Assembly: GCA_036398095.1 (NCBI GenBank)
Contig: DASWHR010000146.1
Location: 1 to 28,915 of the forward strand
From: DASWHR01 sp036398095
Lineage (GTDB): Bacteria > Actinomycetota > AC-67
Direction: 5' to 3'
DNA length: 28,915 nucleotides
The notes below the pieces were generated by a model, which did no database searches, was not told the origin of the DNA, and was given only the letters and a program-made list of their open reading frames with translations. Both the position numbers and the translations under genes were made by a program. Shown piece by piece: positions 1 through 7,109 of this stretch (position 1 is its first letter; the number at the start of each line of letters is the position of its first letter).

Positions 1-874
1 CGGCCATCGACGCGTTCGCCTCGTCGTGGCCGTACCAATGCAGCGACGGAAGCGCCCAGAAGCGAAGGATGGTCGCGGCCAGCAGAATCGCGCCGATCGC
101 GAACAGCGTCCACGGCTCCTCGGCTTTGCGACGCGCTTTCCACGCCAGGCCATTCGCGGTGGTGCGGACCGCTTTCGCGCGCACGGCCGCGCCGCGACGC
201 GACAGACGCACGACGTGGACGCGCTCGGCCGCGCGCCGGCGCACGTTCGGGCGCGGCGCCTCATCGGTACCGCCGTCGCGGATCGCCAGTTCGCTGATGC
301 TCGCCCGCGGATGTGCGAGCAGCAGATCCAAGGCAAGAATCGTCGCGCCGGGTTTGGGTGCGATCGACTCGAGCATGGACCGGCGCGCCAAGAAGAACGG
401 CGTCGCCGGATCGGTGATGCCGCGGACTGCGTCGCCGCAGACCGACAGCAGCCCGCGCGGCGGCTTGCCGTCCACCGGGCGACGCGAGGCGAGCACGATA
501 TCGACATCGTTCACCGCCGCCTGCAGCAGCATGTCGGGAATCATCTCCGGCGGATGCCGCCCGCCGGCGTCGATGATCGCGACGTAGTCGCCGGTGGCCG
601 CGGTCAGCGCATCGGCCAGCGCGGCGCGGGCGCGCAGCACGCGGAGCGGCACCCGTTCCCTCTCGGCCGTCATCAGCAGCTCGGTCGACGCCATCTTGAT
701 CGTCTCGTCGGCGATCACGATCTCGGCCGGCGTATCGCGCAACGCCCGGCCCAGACGCTCGACGATCGCCGGCGTCACCTCGCTGCCGGATCGGTTGCGG
801 ACGACCAACGTCAAGCGAGGGCCGGCCACAACGGTCCGGCCCCGCGACGTCTTTTGACCCGGCGCGGTGGGCAT
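1..874 (-). CDS. Glycosyltransferase family 2-like protein, 3' part cut by window edge
   Basis: Reading the minus strand from an ATG at 874 gives 291 residues that continue off the left edge. The first in-frame codon upstream that matters is a TGA at 890-892, so 874 is the only credible start. The N-terminal ~210 residues resemble the dolichyl-phosphate-mannose-synthase type of GT2: a beta-alpha start (LTLVVRNRSGSE), then GDYVAIIDAGGRHPPEMIPD in the place of the usual DADLQHPPE nucleotide-sugar loop. A basic linker leads into a membrane helix at about residues 262-282 and then WYGHDEANASMA, which resembles the first loop of GT-C (PMT/ArnT-like) transferases. I infer a GT2 plus membrane transferase fusion acting on a lipid-linked sugar at the membrane. 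The second Asp of the DxD motif is Gly here, so catalysis by the GT2 part is uncertain. It lies downstream of the terminator of the fibronectin-III gene. Confidence 0.6.
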   Translation of the reverse strand, partial: MPTAPGQKTSRGRTVVAGPRLTLVVRNRSGSEVTPAIVERLGRALRDTPAEIVIADETIKMASTELLMTAERERVPLRVLRARAALADALTAATGDYVAIIDAGGRHPPEMIPDMLLQAAVNDVDIVLASRRPVDGKPPRGLLSVCGDAVRGITDPATPFFLARRSMLESIAPKPGATILALDLLLAHPRASISELAIRDGGTDEAPRPNVRRRAAERVHVVRLSRRGAAVRAKAVRTTANGLAWKARRKAEEPWTLFAIGAILLAATILRFWALPSLHWYGHDEANASMA

Positions 875-994
875 GATGGTCTCGCCTGGTCAACGAGCCG
901 CCGGCCGGGGTCGTTTCGCCGCACCGCCGGGCCCGTCCCGGCCTGGGCGATATGTCGCGACGCGAAACGGACGGCGAGTGTTCCGCGAATGCAA

Positions 995-1025
995 GAGCGC
1001 CCGCGCATGGTTCGCGCGGGCGCTC
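995..1025 (-). terminator. Stem-loop terminator after the fibronectin-III gene
   Basis: A perfect 12-bp inverted repeat (GAGCGCCCGCGC at 995-1006 and its complement at 1014-1025) with a 7-nt loop lies 20 bp past the stop codon of the fibronectin-III gene on the minus strand. The stem is almost pure GC. The run after it on the minus strand is only TTGCATT, so it is a strong hairpin with a weak U-tract. It separates this gene from the downstream glycosyltransferase. Confidence 0.75.
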
Positions 1026-1044
1026 GTCTCCCCCCTCCGGAAGA

Positions 1045-3609
1045 TCAGCCCAGCGGGCAATCCGCCAGCACCACGAACGAGGCGATGAACGCATCCGCCG
1101 AGGCGCCGTGCACGTTGATGGCCCGGGCATGAAGCTCGTAGGTCACGTTTTTGAGGAAGTGGAACTCCAGCCGGAACGTGCCCGGCCCGTTCCAGTTGAG
1201 CTGGACTTGGTTCACGGCCGGCTCGGACGAGATCGGCACCAAGCCGCCCTGATTCGTGCACGAGCCGGGCGAGGTGTTGCAGGTGTAGGTGCCGACATCG
1301 GCGCCCAGCTTGCGCACGATCACGATGTTGATGTCGTTGACCACCGGGCTGAAGGTGTGCGCGAACGTGCCGTCCACGTAGCAGGAGCTGGTCGAGACCG
1401 TGTTGTCCTTCGACGGGTTCAGCCACACCGGCCGCGGCGGACCCAGCAGCAGCACCGACGCGGTGTTCGAATACGCGCTGTGCCCCTCGAAGTTGTAGGC
1501 CTTGACCCGGAAGAACTGAACCGAATTCGGATCGTAGTTGCCGACGCGGAACACCGACACGTTTGGCAGCGTCCGGCCGACTTCGCGCCACGTGCTGTTG
1601 TTACTCGAATGCTCGACGATGAAGCCGTCTTCGTTGGTCGAGTTGTCCTGCCAGGTGAACTCGACCGCCATCGTCGGGTTGACGCTCCACGGAATCGCGA
1701 CCGCGTTGGACGGCGCAGCCGGGATCGGTCCCATCGGCGTCGTCGCGCACGCCACGTTCGACGGGTCGCTACGCCGGTTCGCCGCGACGTCGATCGCGCG
1801 GACCCGGTAGCAGCGGAACTTGCCGCCCGGGAGCGGCGCGTCGACGTAGGCGGTCACGTTCTGTGCCGTGGTCGCTAGCTGCGAGAACGGTCCCAGTGCG
1901 CTGGTGTCGCTGAATTCGAGCCGGTAGCCCTTGTCGTCGATGGTGTCGTTCCAGGCGACGTTGATCTGATGCGGACCGGCCGGCGAAGCGGTTAGGTTCA
2001 GCGGCGTCACCAGCGGACCGGCCGGCGTCGTCGATGAGATCACCGCCGAGGGCGCTGAGTCGCCCGAGGCGTTGAACGCGACCGCGCGATACTTGAGCGT
2101 GGTGGATGCGAAGCGGCCGTCGAGGAAGGTCGGCATTCCGCCGGTTCCCCCGCTCGCCGGGGCCGTTCCGGCCGTCGCCCACCCGGTTGCGCCGGGACTC
2201 GCGCACGGAAACAGGCTCGGGTTGCAGTACTCGATCCGGAAGCCGGTCTCGATGTTGGAGTTGTCCTTGAACTGCAGCACCGACTGGAACGAGGTCACCG
2301 ACGTCTCGGTCAGGTTCGACGGCGCCCGAGGGATCGCGATGATCATCGCGGTGTTGGACGGATTGGACTTCGCGTACGGCGTGACGCGATAGGCGAAGAC
2401 GCGATAGTGACGGATCGTGTCCGGCGGGATCGCCACCTGCATCGCCGTCATCGGACCGGTCGCCGGCGTCGTGTGCGGTCCCACCGCGGTCTGCGCAACC
2501 CAGTTGACGCCGTCGGGGCCGAACTCGATCAGGAAGCCGTCCTCGTCGGTCGCGTTGTCGATCCACTGCAGGTTGCTCGTCGCCGGAGCCGTGAAGGTCG
2601 CGATCAGGTTCGACGGATCCCCCGGAGCCGGGATCGGCGGCGTTGTGATGGACAGCCCACCGGCCGCCGGGTGAGACGGCGAGAAGCTGCTCTCGACGTG
2701 ATTCGGGTCGGCCGGCACACCTGTATTGGGATCGGCCGGCTTGTTGATCGTGATTTCGCGTTTCGCGATGATCCGGTACCGGTACTGCGTGTTCCACGCC
2801 AGCGGCCCGTCCAGGAACGAGGACTGGGACGCGGGAAGCTCGGTCTGCACGAACGTGGCGCCTTGCGCTCGGTCGATGCGATTCTTCGTAAACGCCGGAT
2901 CCCCCGATGCCGTGTTCAACCACGTGAGCGTCAGCGACGGGAACGACGGGAAGACCTGTACGTTCTCCGGAGGCAACGGGCCGAGGATGGCAGGATCGAT
3001 GCCGCTCCACGGGCTGTGCAGGATGCCGTGAACCTCCTTCGGGACCTCGAGGTTGTTGTTGCCCGGCACTGCCGGGATGCGCTGCTTGTACGGGAAGATG
3101 CCACGAATGCGGAACCAACGAACGTTCGTTGCCGGATCCGCGTAGGGGAGCGGCTCGGAGGCGTTGTTGTCGGCGTTCCGAAGCTGGGTGAGCACGATCG
3201 AGCAGCGCGCCGGCTGCGGATCGTTGTAGGGGTTGAGGTAGTCCCCGTTCTGGTCGTTGACGTTGATGTAGGGAAGCTGGCCGGTGTTATCGGACGAGCA
3301 GCCGCCGAGCGCGTTGCCAGAATGCTCGATCGGAAACTGCGTGGCCGGAGCCCAGCTTGCCGGGCTCGACGGGTCGGCGGTCCACTGGATTTCATAGGCT
3401 TGTTCGATGCGGTCGACGTCTTTCCACGTGATCGTGATCTCTTGCGGGCCCGTCCCCGTCGCAAGCACTTCGTACGGGGCGGGCATGATCAGGTGGGTGA
3501 CGTCGTCGAGGTGATCGGCGCGGGCGGACAGCACCGAAGCCACGCTCGCGATGAGCAACGCGAACGTGACGTGCTTTCCGAATCGAGTTGAGCCTGTCCG
3601 TTTTTGCAT
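1045..3609 (-). CDS. Secreted protein with multiple fibronectin type III domains
   Basis: 854 residues from ATG 3609. I prefer this start to a GTG at 3678 because the protein then opens with a textbook signal peptide: basic MQKRTGSTRFGK, a hydrophobic stretch at about 14-27, then an SARA-D cleavage site near residue 31. A GAGGAA ribosome-binding site lies 11 nt upstream. The mature part is built from about five to six Ig-like/FN3 repeats, with starts near residues 40, 209, 329, 430, 530 and 629. Each shows a Pro-rich opening, a Trp in strand B (e.g. LQWIDN, FTWQDN), a recurring DEDGF or NEDGF-type turn and a YRV/FRV strand. The C-terminal ~120 residues hold several Cys and no recognisable domain. 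There is no LPXTG-like sorting signal or C-terminal anchor, so it is probably released or loosely held outside the cell. The ligand is unknown. It follows the alcohol dehydrogenase gene with a 193-bp structured gap. Confidence 0.85.
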   Translation of the reverse strand: MQKRTGSTRFGKHVTFALLIASVASVLSARADHLDDVTHLIMPAPYEVLATGTGPQEITITWKDVDRIEQAYEIQWTADPSSPASWAPATQFPIEHSGNALGGCSSDNTGQLPYINVNDQNGDYLNPYNDPQPARCSIVLTQLRNADNNASEPLPYADPATNVRWFRIRGIFPYKQRIPAVPGNNNLEVPKEVHGILHSPWSGIDPAILGPLPPENVQVFPSFPSLTLTWLNTASGDPAFTKNRIDRAQGATFVQTELPASQSSFLDGPLAWNTQYRYRIIAKREITINKPADPNTGVPADPNHVESSFSPSHPAAGGLSITTPPIPAPGDPSNLIATFTAPATSNLQWIDNATDEDGFLIEFGPDGVNWVAQTAVGPHTTPATGPMTAMQVAIPPDTIRHYRVFAYRVTPYAKSNPSNTAMIIAIPRAPSNLTETSVTSFQSVLQFKDNSNIETGFRIEYCNPSLFPCASPGATGWATAGTAPASGGTGGMPTFLDGRFASTTLKYRAVAFNASGDSAPSAVISSTTPAGPLVTPLNLTASPAGPHQINVAWNDTIDDKGYRLEFSDTSALGPFSQLATTAQNVTAYVDAPLPGGKFRCYRVRAIDVAANRRSDPSNVACATTPMGPIPAAPSNAVAIPWSVNPTMAVEFTWQDNSTNEDGFIVEHSSNNSTWREVGRTLPNVSVFRVGNYDPNSVQFFRVKAYNFEGHSAYSNTASVLLLGPPRPVWLNPSKDNTVSTSSCYVDGTFAHTFSPVVNDINIVIVRKLGADVGTYTCNTSPGSCTNQGGLVPISSEPAVNQVQLNWNGPGTFRLEFHFLKNVTYELHARAINVHGASADAFIASFVVLADCPLG

Positions 3610-3720
3610 GGCCGGTTGGGTTCCTCGTTGGTCCGGGGCCTGGCGCTTGCCCCCGAGGACTTTCACCTCCGCGGACACAGTTCACCGTTGCCGCATCCCA
3701 TCCCTTGCGGCTCCTGTGGG
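3610..3720 (-). promoter_or_regulatory. Structured mRNA leader of the fibronectin-III gene (candidate riboregulator)
   Basis: On the minus strand the gap between the alcohol dehydrogenase stop and the ATG at 3609 folds into nested, well-paired elements. Stem B pairs CACAG (3714-3718) with CTGTG (3676-3680) around an inner GCCGC/GCGGC hairpin. Stem C pairs GTCCG (3635-3631) with CGGAC (3676-3672) and encloses two hairpins: GAGG/CCTC with loop TGAAAGT, and a GGGGC/GCCCC arm. The likely Shine-Dalgarno (GAGGAA, about 3620-3625) sits just after stem C. The pieces GCAACGGTGAA and GGTGAAAGTCC recall riboswitch cores, but the order matches none of the cobalamin, FMN, c-di-GMP or c-di-AMP classes as I know them. 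The pairing is seen directly; regulation is inference. Confidence 0.4.
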
Positions 3721-3765
3721 GACGTTGCATGGCAATCCGGCAGGGTGCGAGAACTCCGGCACGCG

Positions 3766-3784
3766 TTCGCGCCCGATTCGCGAA
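3766..3784 (-). terminator. Small inverted repeat just after the alcohol dehydrogenase gene
   Basis: TTCGCG (3766-3771) and CGCGAA (3779-3784) form a perfect 6-bp inverted repeat with a 7-nt loop, 18 bp beyond the alcohol dehydrogenase stop codon. There is no U-run after it on the minus strand, so it may be only a pause or mRNA-stability hairpin rather than a full terminator. Confidence 0.3.
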
Positions 3785-3802
3785 GACCTGCCGCTGTGCG
3801 CC

Positions 3803-4846
3803 CTAGGGAGTCAGGACGAGTCGCACGGGGTCGCCGCGTTTCGTGGCGAGCATGTCGACGGCTTCGGCTGCGTCTTCGAGCGGAAGCTTTGCGGTGATGG
3901 ATGCGGAAAGGTCGAGTCGTCCCGACTGGACGAGCGAAACCAGCGACTGGATGTGCGAGCGGCGGTAGCCGTAGGCGCCGCGAAGCTGCGAGTGCTTGAC
4001 GGCGAACAAGATGGAAGGACCGAGCGAGATCTTCTCGCCGCCGACGCCGACGATCACCGCGCGTCCGCCGCGCGCGAGCGACGCGACAGTGGCCTTCACG
4101 ACCGCGTTCGCGCCGACGAAGTCGAACGCGGCGTCAACGCCCTCGCCGCGCGTCGCATCCCGGATCGCGGCGACGGCACCGTCGGGATCCAGCGCCACAT
4201 CCGCGCCCAGCGCCAGCGCGCGCTCGCGCGCCGACGGACGCGGGTCGACGGCCGCGACGAACGACGCGCCGCACAGCCTCGCGATTTGAATCGCATGTGT
4301 CCCCAACCCGCCGATGCCGAACACCGCGACGCGGTCGCCCGGACCGACCTCGCCGGTCTCGACGACGGCCGCGTACGGCGTCGCCACCGCGTCGGCCAAG
4401 ATCGCGCCTTGATCGAACGGAATCGAATCCGGCAGCCCGACGCACGACGATGCCGGCACGACCACGAAGTCGGCCCATGCGCCGTCGAAGTCCACGCCCA
4501 TCGTCCGCACGGACAAGCACTCTTCGATCCCGAAGCCGCTCAGGCAGGGCCGGCACGCTTCGCAGCGCTTGCCGGCATGCATCACCACGCGATCGCCGGG
4601 CACCGGCCAGGCGACGCCGTCGCCGGCCGCTTCGACCGTGCCGGACGGCTCGTGGCCCATCGTGACCGGAAGCGGCGGCTGTGCCGGCAACGATCCGTCG
4701 AGCACGTGCACGTCGGATGCGCAGACGCCGCAGGCCGCGACGCGAACCACTACTTCGCCGGGACCGGGCGACGGAACCGGGACGTCGTGGACTTCCAGCG
4801 GCTTGCCGATCCCGATCATGCGCACCGCACGCATCGACGCACTCAT
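3803..4846 (-). CDS. Zinc-dependent alcohol dehydrogenase (MDR family)
   Basis: 347 residues from ATG 4846. The ATG overlaps the stop of the upstream LLM oxidoreductase by one base (TGATG), which fixes the start and suggests translational coupling. It is a medium-chain zinc alcohol dehydrogenase. The catalytic-zinc motif CGVCASDVH holds Cys42 and Asp45, and GHE is at 64-66. The structural-zinc cluster CEACRPC plus Cys110 is complete at 95, 98, 101 and 110. The cofactor fold shows GIGGLG followed by AAVDP; the acidic residue after the second strand suggests NAD(H) rather than NADP(H). The substrate cannot be read from sequence. Its position behind an acyl-CoA dehydrogenase and an F420-type oxidoreductase suggests oxidation of an alcohol or hydroxyacyl intermediate in a catabolic pathway in the cytoplasm. 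The protein is full length for the family. Confidence 0.9.
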   Translation of the reverse strand: MSASMRAVRMIGIGKPLEVHDVPVPSPGPGEVVVRVAACGVCASDVHVLDGSLPAQPPLPVTMGHEPSGTVEAAGDGVAWPVPGDRVVMHAGKRCEACRPCLSGFGIEECLSVRTMGVDFDGAWADFVVVPASSCVGLPDSIPFDQGAILADAVATPYAAVVETGEVGPGDRVAVFGIGGLGTHAIQIARLCGASFVAAVDPRPSARERALALGADVALDPDGAVAAIRDATRGEGVDAAFDFVGANAVVKATVASLARGGRAVIVGVGGEKISLGPSILFAVKHSQLRGAYGYRRSHIQSLVSLVQSGRLDLSASITAKLPLEDAAEAVDMLATKRGDPVRLVLTP

Positions 4847-5823
4847 CAGCCTGCGGCCGCCTTCAGTGTCTCCTCGGCGCCGGCGTAGCCGTCGCCGCCG
4901 CGGAAGAGTCCGACGGCGGGCAGCGTCACGCCGGCGGCGCGATACTCGTCGATCTTGTCGCGGATTGCGGCCGCGTCGCCGATCGCCGCAAACTCGGTCA
5001 GCATGGCGTCGCTCATCGCCGCGAGCGCCGCCGGGAAGTCGCCGGCCTCTTGCGCTTTGTCGAATGCGTCCAACTCGGCTTGGTACCCGGCGCCCGCGAT
5101 GGCGCGACGGTAGAACGGCAGCGTCATGTAGACGAAGAAGTCCGCGCGCAGCGCCTCGAATGCCGCCGCTGTGTTCGTCGTGACCGCGCAGGGCACGGCC
5201 GCCACGATCGTCGGCATCGGCCGGCCGGCTTTCTCGGCCGCGGCGCGCACCGTCGGCGTCACCGTGGATGCGATGTAGGACGGCAGGCAGCTCCACAGGA
5301 TCACGCCATCGCACGCCTCGCCGGCGAACGTGAGCATCTTCGGGGCGAGCGCGCTGAGGTAGATCGGAAGATCCTTGCGGGCGCCGTAGCCGACGAACCC
5401 GAACTGCACCTTGTAGAAGTCGCCCTCGAACGACGCGCCGTCGGTGGTGAACATTTGCCTCAGGATCGTCACGTACTCGCGCATCTGCGAGTACGGCTTG
5501 TCCATCGGGATGTCGTACCAGCCCTCCATCGTCACCTTGTGCGAAGGCCCGACGCCCAGAATCAGCCGTCCGCCGCTGATCTCGTCCAGCGTCGCCGCCT
5601 CGATCGCCAGCGACAGCGGATGCCGCGGCAGGGCCGGCACCACGCCGGTCCCCAGCCGGATCCGCTTCGTTGCGGCCGCATAGGCGGCGAGCGTCATCAG
5701 CCCGTCGCGGCCGGTCGTGTGCGTCGAGAACGCGGCCTCGTAGCCAAGCGACTCGGCCAGTTGCACGCGCGAAACCGCTTCGGCGAGCGACTTGCCGACA
5801 GACACGAACGCGGCGAGCGACAT
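4846..5823 (-). CDS. LLM class (luciferase-like) F420-dependent oxidoreductase
   Basis: 325 residues from ATG 5823, which follows the acyl-CoA dehydrogenase stop codon with no gap (TAG then ATG). The sequence is a bacterial-luciferase-type TIM barrel: an N-terminal strand followed by LAESLGYEAAFS, then IRLGTGVVPALPRHP, the LDEISGGRLILGVG block and a late GDAAAIRDKI helix typical of this family. In actinobacteria such proteins mostly use coenzyme F420 rather than FMN to move hydride to or from organic substrates; that cofactor choice is inferred from family and taxon, not from residues. The substrate is unknown. It is co-transcribed between the acyl-CoA dehydrogenase and the zinc alcohol dehydrogenase, with zero or one base between genes. 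Confidence 0.88.
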   Translation of the reverse strand: MSLAAFVSVGKSLAEAVSRVQLAESLGYEAAFSTHTTGRDGLMTLAAYAAATKRIRLGTGVVPALPRHPLSLAIEAATLDEISGGRLILGVGPSHKVTMEGWYDIPMDKPYSQMREYVTILRQMFTTDGASFEGDFYKVQFGFVGYGARKDLPIYLSALAPKMLTFAGEACDGVILWSCLPSYIASTVTPTVRAAAEKAGRPMPTIVAAVPCAVTTNTAAAFEALRADFFVYMTLPFYRRAIAGAGYQAELDAFDKAQEAGDFPAALAAMSDAMLTEFAAIGDAAAIRDKIDEYRAAGVTLPAVGLFRGGDGYAGAEETLKAAAG

Positions 5824-7002
5824 CTACCCGAGCCCCAGCGTCTTGGCGATGTTGCTGCGGAGAATCTCGCTGGTGCCTTCGTAGAGGCGCATCGCGCGGA
5901 CTTCGCGCCAGTAGCGCTCGATCCCCATCTCGGTCATGAAGCCGTTGCCGCCGTAGACCTGGATGGCGCGGTCGGCGACGCGGCCGACCATCTCGGTTGC
6001 GACGACCTTCGCCTGCGCGGCTTCGCGACGGCCGTCGGCGCCGCCGTCGATTTCGTCGGCCTTCTTATAGGTGAACAGGCGCGCCTGCTCCAGCTCGTTG
6101 AGCGAGTCCACGATCATGCCCTGCACGTATTGATACGACCCGATCGTGGATCCGAACGCGACCCGCGACTTCGCGTAGTCGAGCATCTTGTCGGTGAGCA
6201 GTTGCGCGTAGCCGACCGCCTGCGATGCGATCGACAAGCGGCCGCCGTTGATCCAGCTCATCGCCGCCGCGAATCCGTAGCCTTCTTGGCCGAGGACGTT
6301 CTCGCCGGTGACTTCGACGTCGTTGAAGACCAGCTCGGCCGGCCGGTCCACGGTGGAGGCGGTGTGCTGCCGCCGCGCGACGGTGAAGCCGGGCGCGTCT
6401 TTGTCGACCAGGAACGCGGTGATGCCGCCCCGCGAGCGCTTTTCGGCGTCGGTGACCGCGAACACAAGCGCGAAGTCGGCCTCTTCGCCGTGGGTGATGA
6501 AATGCTTCGTGCCGTTGATGACGTAGGAGTCGCCCTTGCGTTCGGCCTTGGTCTTGATTCGCGTCGCGTCCGAGCCGGCGCCCGGCTCGGTCAGCGCGAA
6601 GCACATCTCGCGTTCGGCGCGCATCAGCGGATCCAGCCATCGTTCGCGCTGCTCCGGCGTACACGCGTGCAGCACCGGGGTCGGCCCTTCGACGCTCGCC
6701 ATCACGCCGCCGCGGCCGGCCAGGAACGATCCCGACGCGGCGATCGCCTCCTGCATCAAGCACTGTCCGAGATAGGACAGGCCGGCGCCGCCGACGTCTT
6801 CGCTCATGTGCAGCGTGTAGAAGCCCAGCTCTGCGGAGCGCTTGCGGATCGCGCGCTTCTCTTCCTCGGCGTTTGCGATCGTGCCGGTTTCTTGAAGCTC
6901 CTGCGCATACTTGGCTTCGACGGGGCGAATCTCGCGCTCGATGAAATCCAGGATCGAGGTGCGGAGCTCGAGCAGTTCTTGCGGGATGGCGATGATGCTC
7001 AC
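5824..7002 (-). CDS. Acyl-CoA dehydrogenase
   Basis: 392 residues from a GTG at 7002, chosen because a strong AGGAGG lies 8 nt upstream and the family-typical N-terminal helix (ELLELRTSILDFIEREIRP) begins just after it. The flavin and substrate site motif CFALTEPGAGSDA, followed by the beta-domain stretch INGTKHFITHG, is intact. The C-terminal helix domain ends with RLYEGTSEILR, where Glu375 is the expected catalytic base. It is full length. It should catalyse FAD-dependent alpha,beta-dehydrogenation of an acyl-CoA, passing electrons to ETF, in fatty-acid or branched-chain acyl-CoA breakdown. Chain-length preference cannot be told. It is the first gene of a tight three-gene unit with the LLM oxidoreductase and the alcohol dehydrogenase. 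Confidence 0.93.
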   Translation of the reverse strand: MSIIAIPQELLELRTSILDFIEREIRPVEAKYAQELQETGTIANAEEEKRAIRKRSAELGFYTLHMSEDVGGAGLSYLGQCLMQEAIAASGSFLAGRGGVMASVEGPTPVLHACTPEQRERWLDPLMRAEREMCFALTEPGAGSDATRIKTKAERKGDSYVINGTKHFITHGEEADFALVFAVTDAEKRSRGGITAFLVDKDAPGFTVARRQHTASTVDRPAELVFNDVEVTGENVLGQEGYGFAAAMSWINGGRLSIASQAVGYAQLLTDKMLDYAKSRVAFGSTIGSYQYVQGMIVDSLNELEQARLFTYKKADEIDGGADGRREAAQAKVVATEMVGRVADRAIQVYGGNGFMTEMGIERYWREVRAMRLYEGTSEILRSNIAKTLGLG

Positions 7003-7109
7003 GATGACGACCTCCTGTTGACAGCGGCCGGTGAGTACCCTCGCCCCCCGGCAGAAGCGAATCGTACTCTCGTGAATGTCGAGGCGCGAAGCGAGCCCGG
7101 CGCGGCGGA

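Noticed and set aside
1045..3609. Fibronectin-III protein as the substrate of the window's sortase
   Set aside because: It has no LPXTG/LAXTG-like motif, hydrophobic segment or basic tail at its C-terminus, which ends near LADCPLG.
3610..3678. Longer start (GTG at 3678) for the fibronectin-III protein
   Set aside because: It lacks a ribosome-binding site, would bury the signal peptide behind 23 residues and would overlap the structured leader.
3755..3800. B12-box-like string (AGACCTGCC) on the plus strand, suggesting a cobalamin riboswitch
   Set aside because: It points away from the minus-strand genes, the rest of the cobalamin core is not in the right order on either strand, and no plus-strand gene follows.
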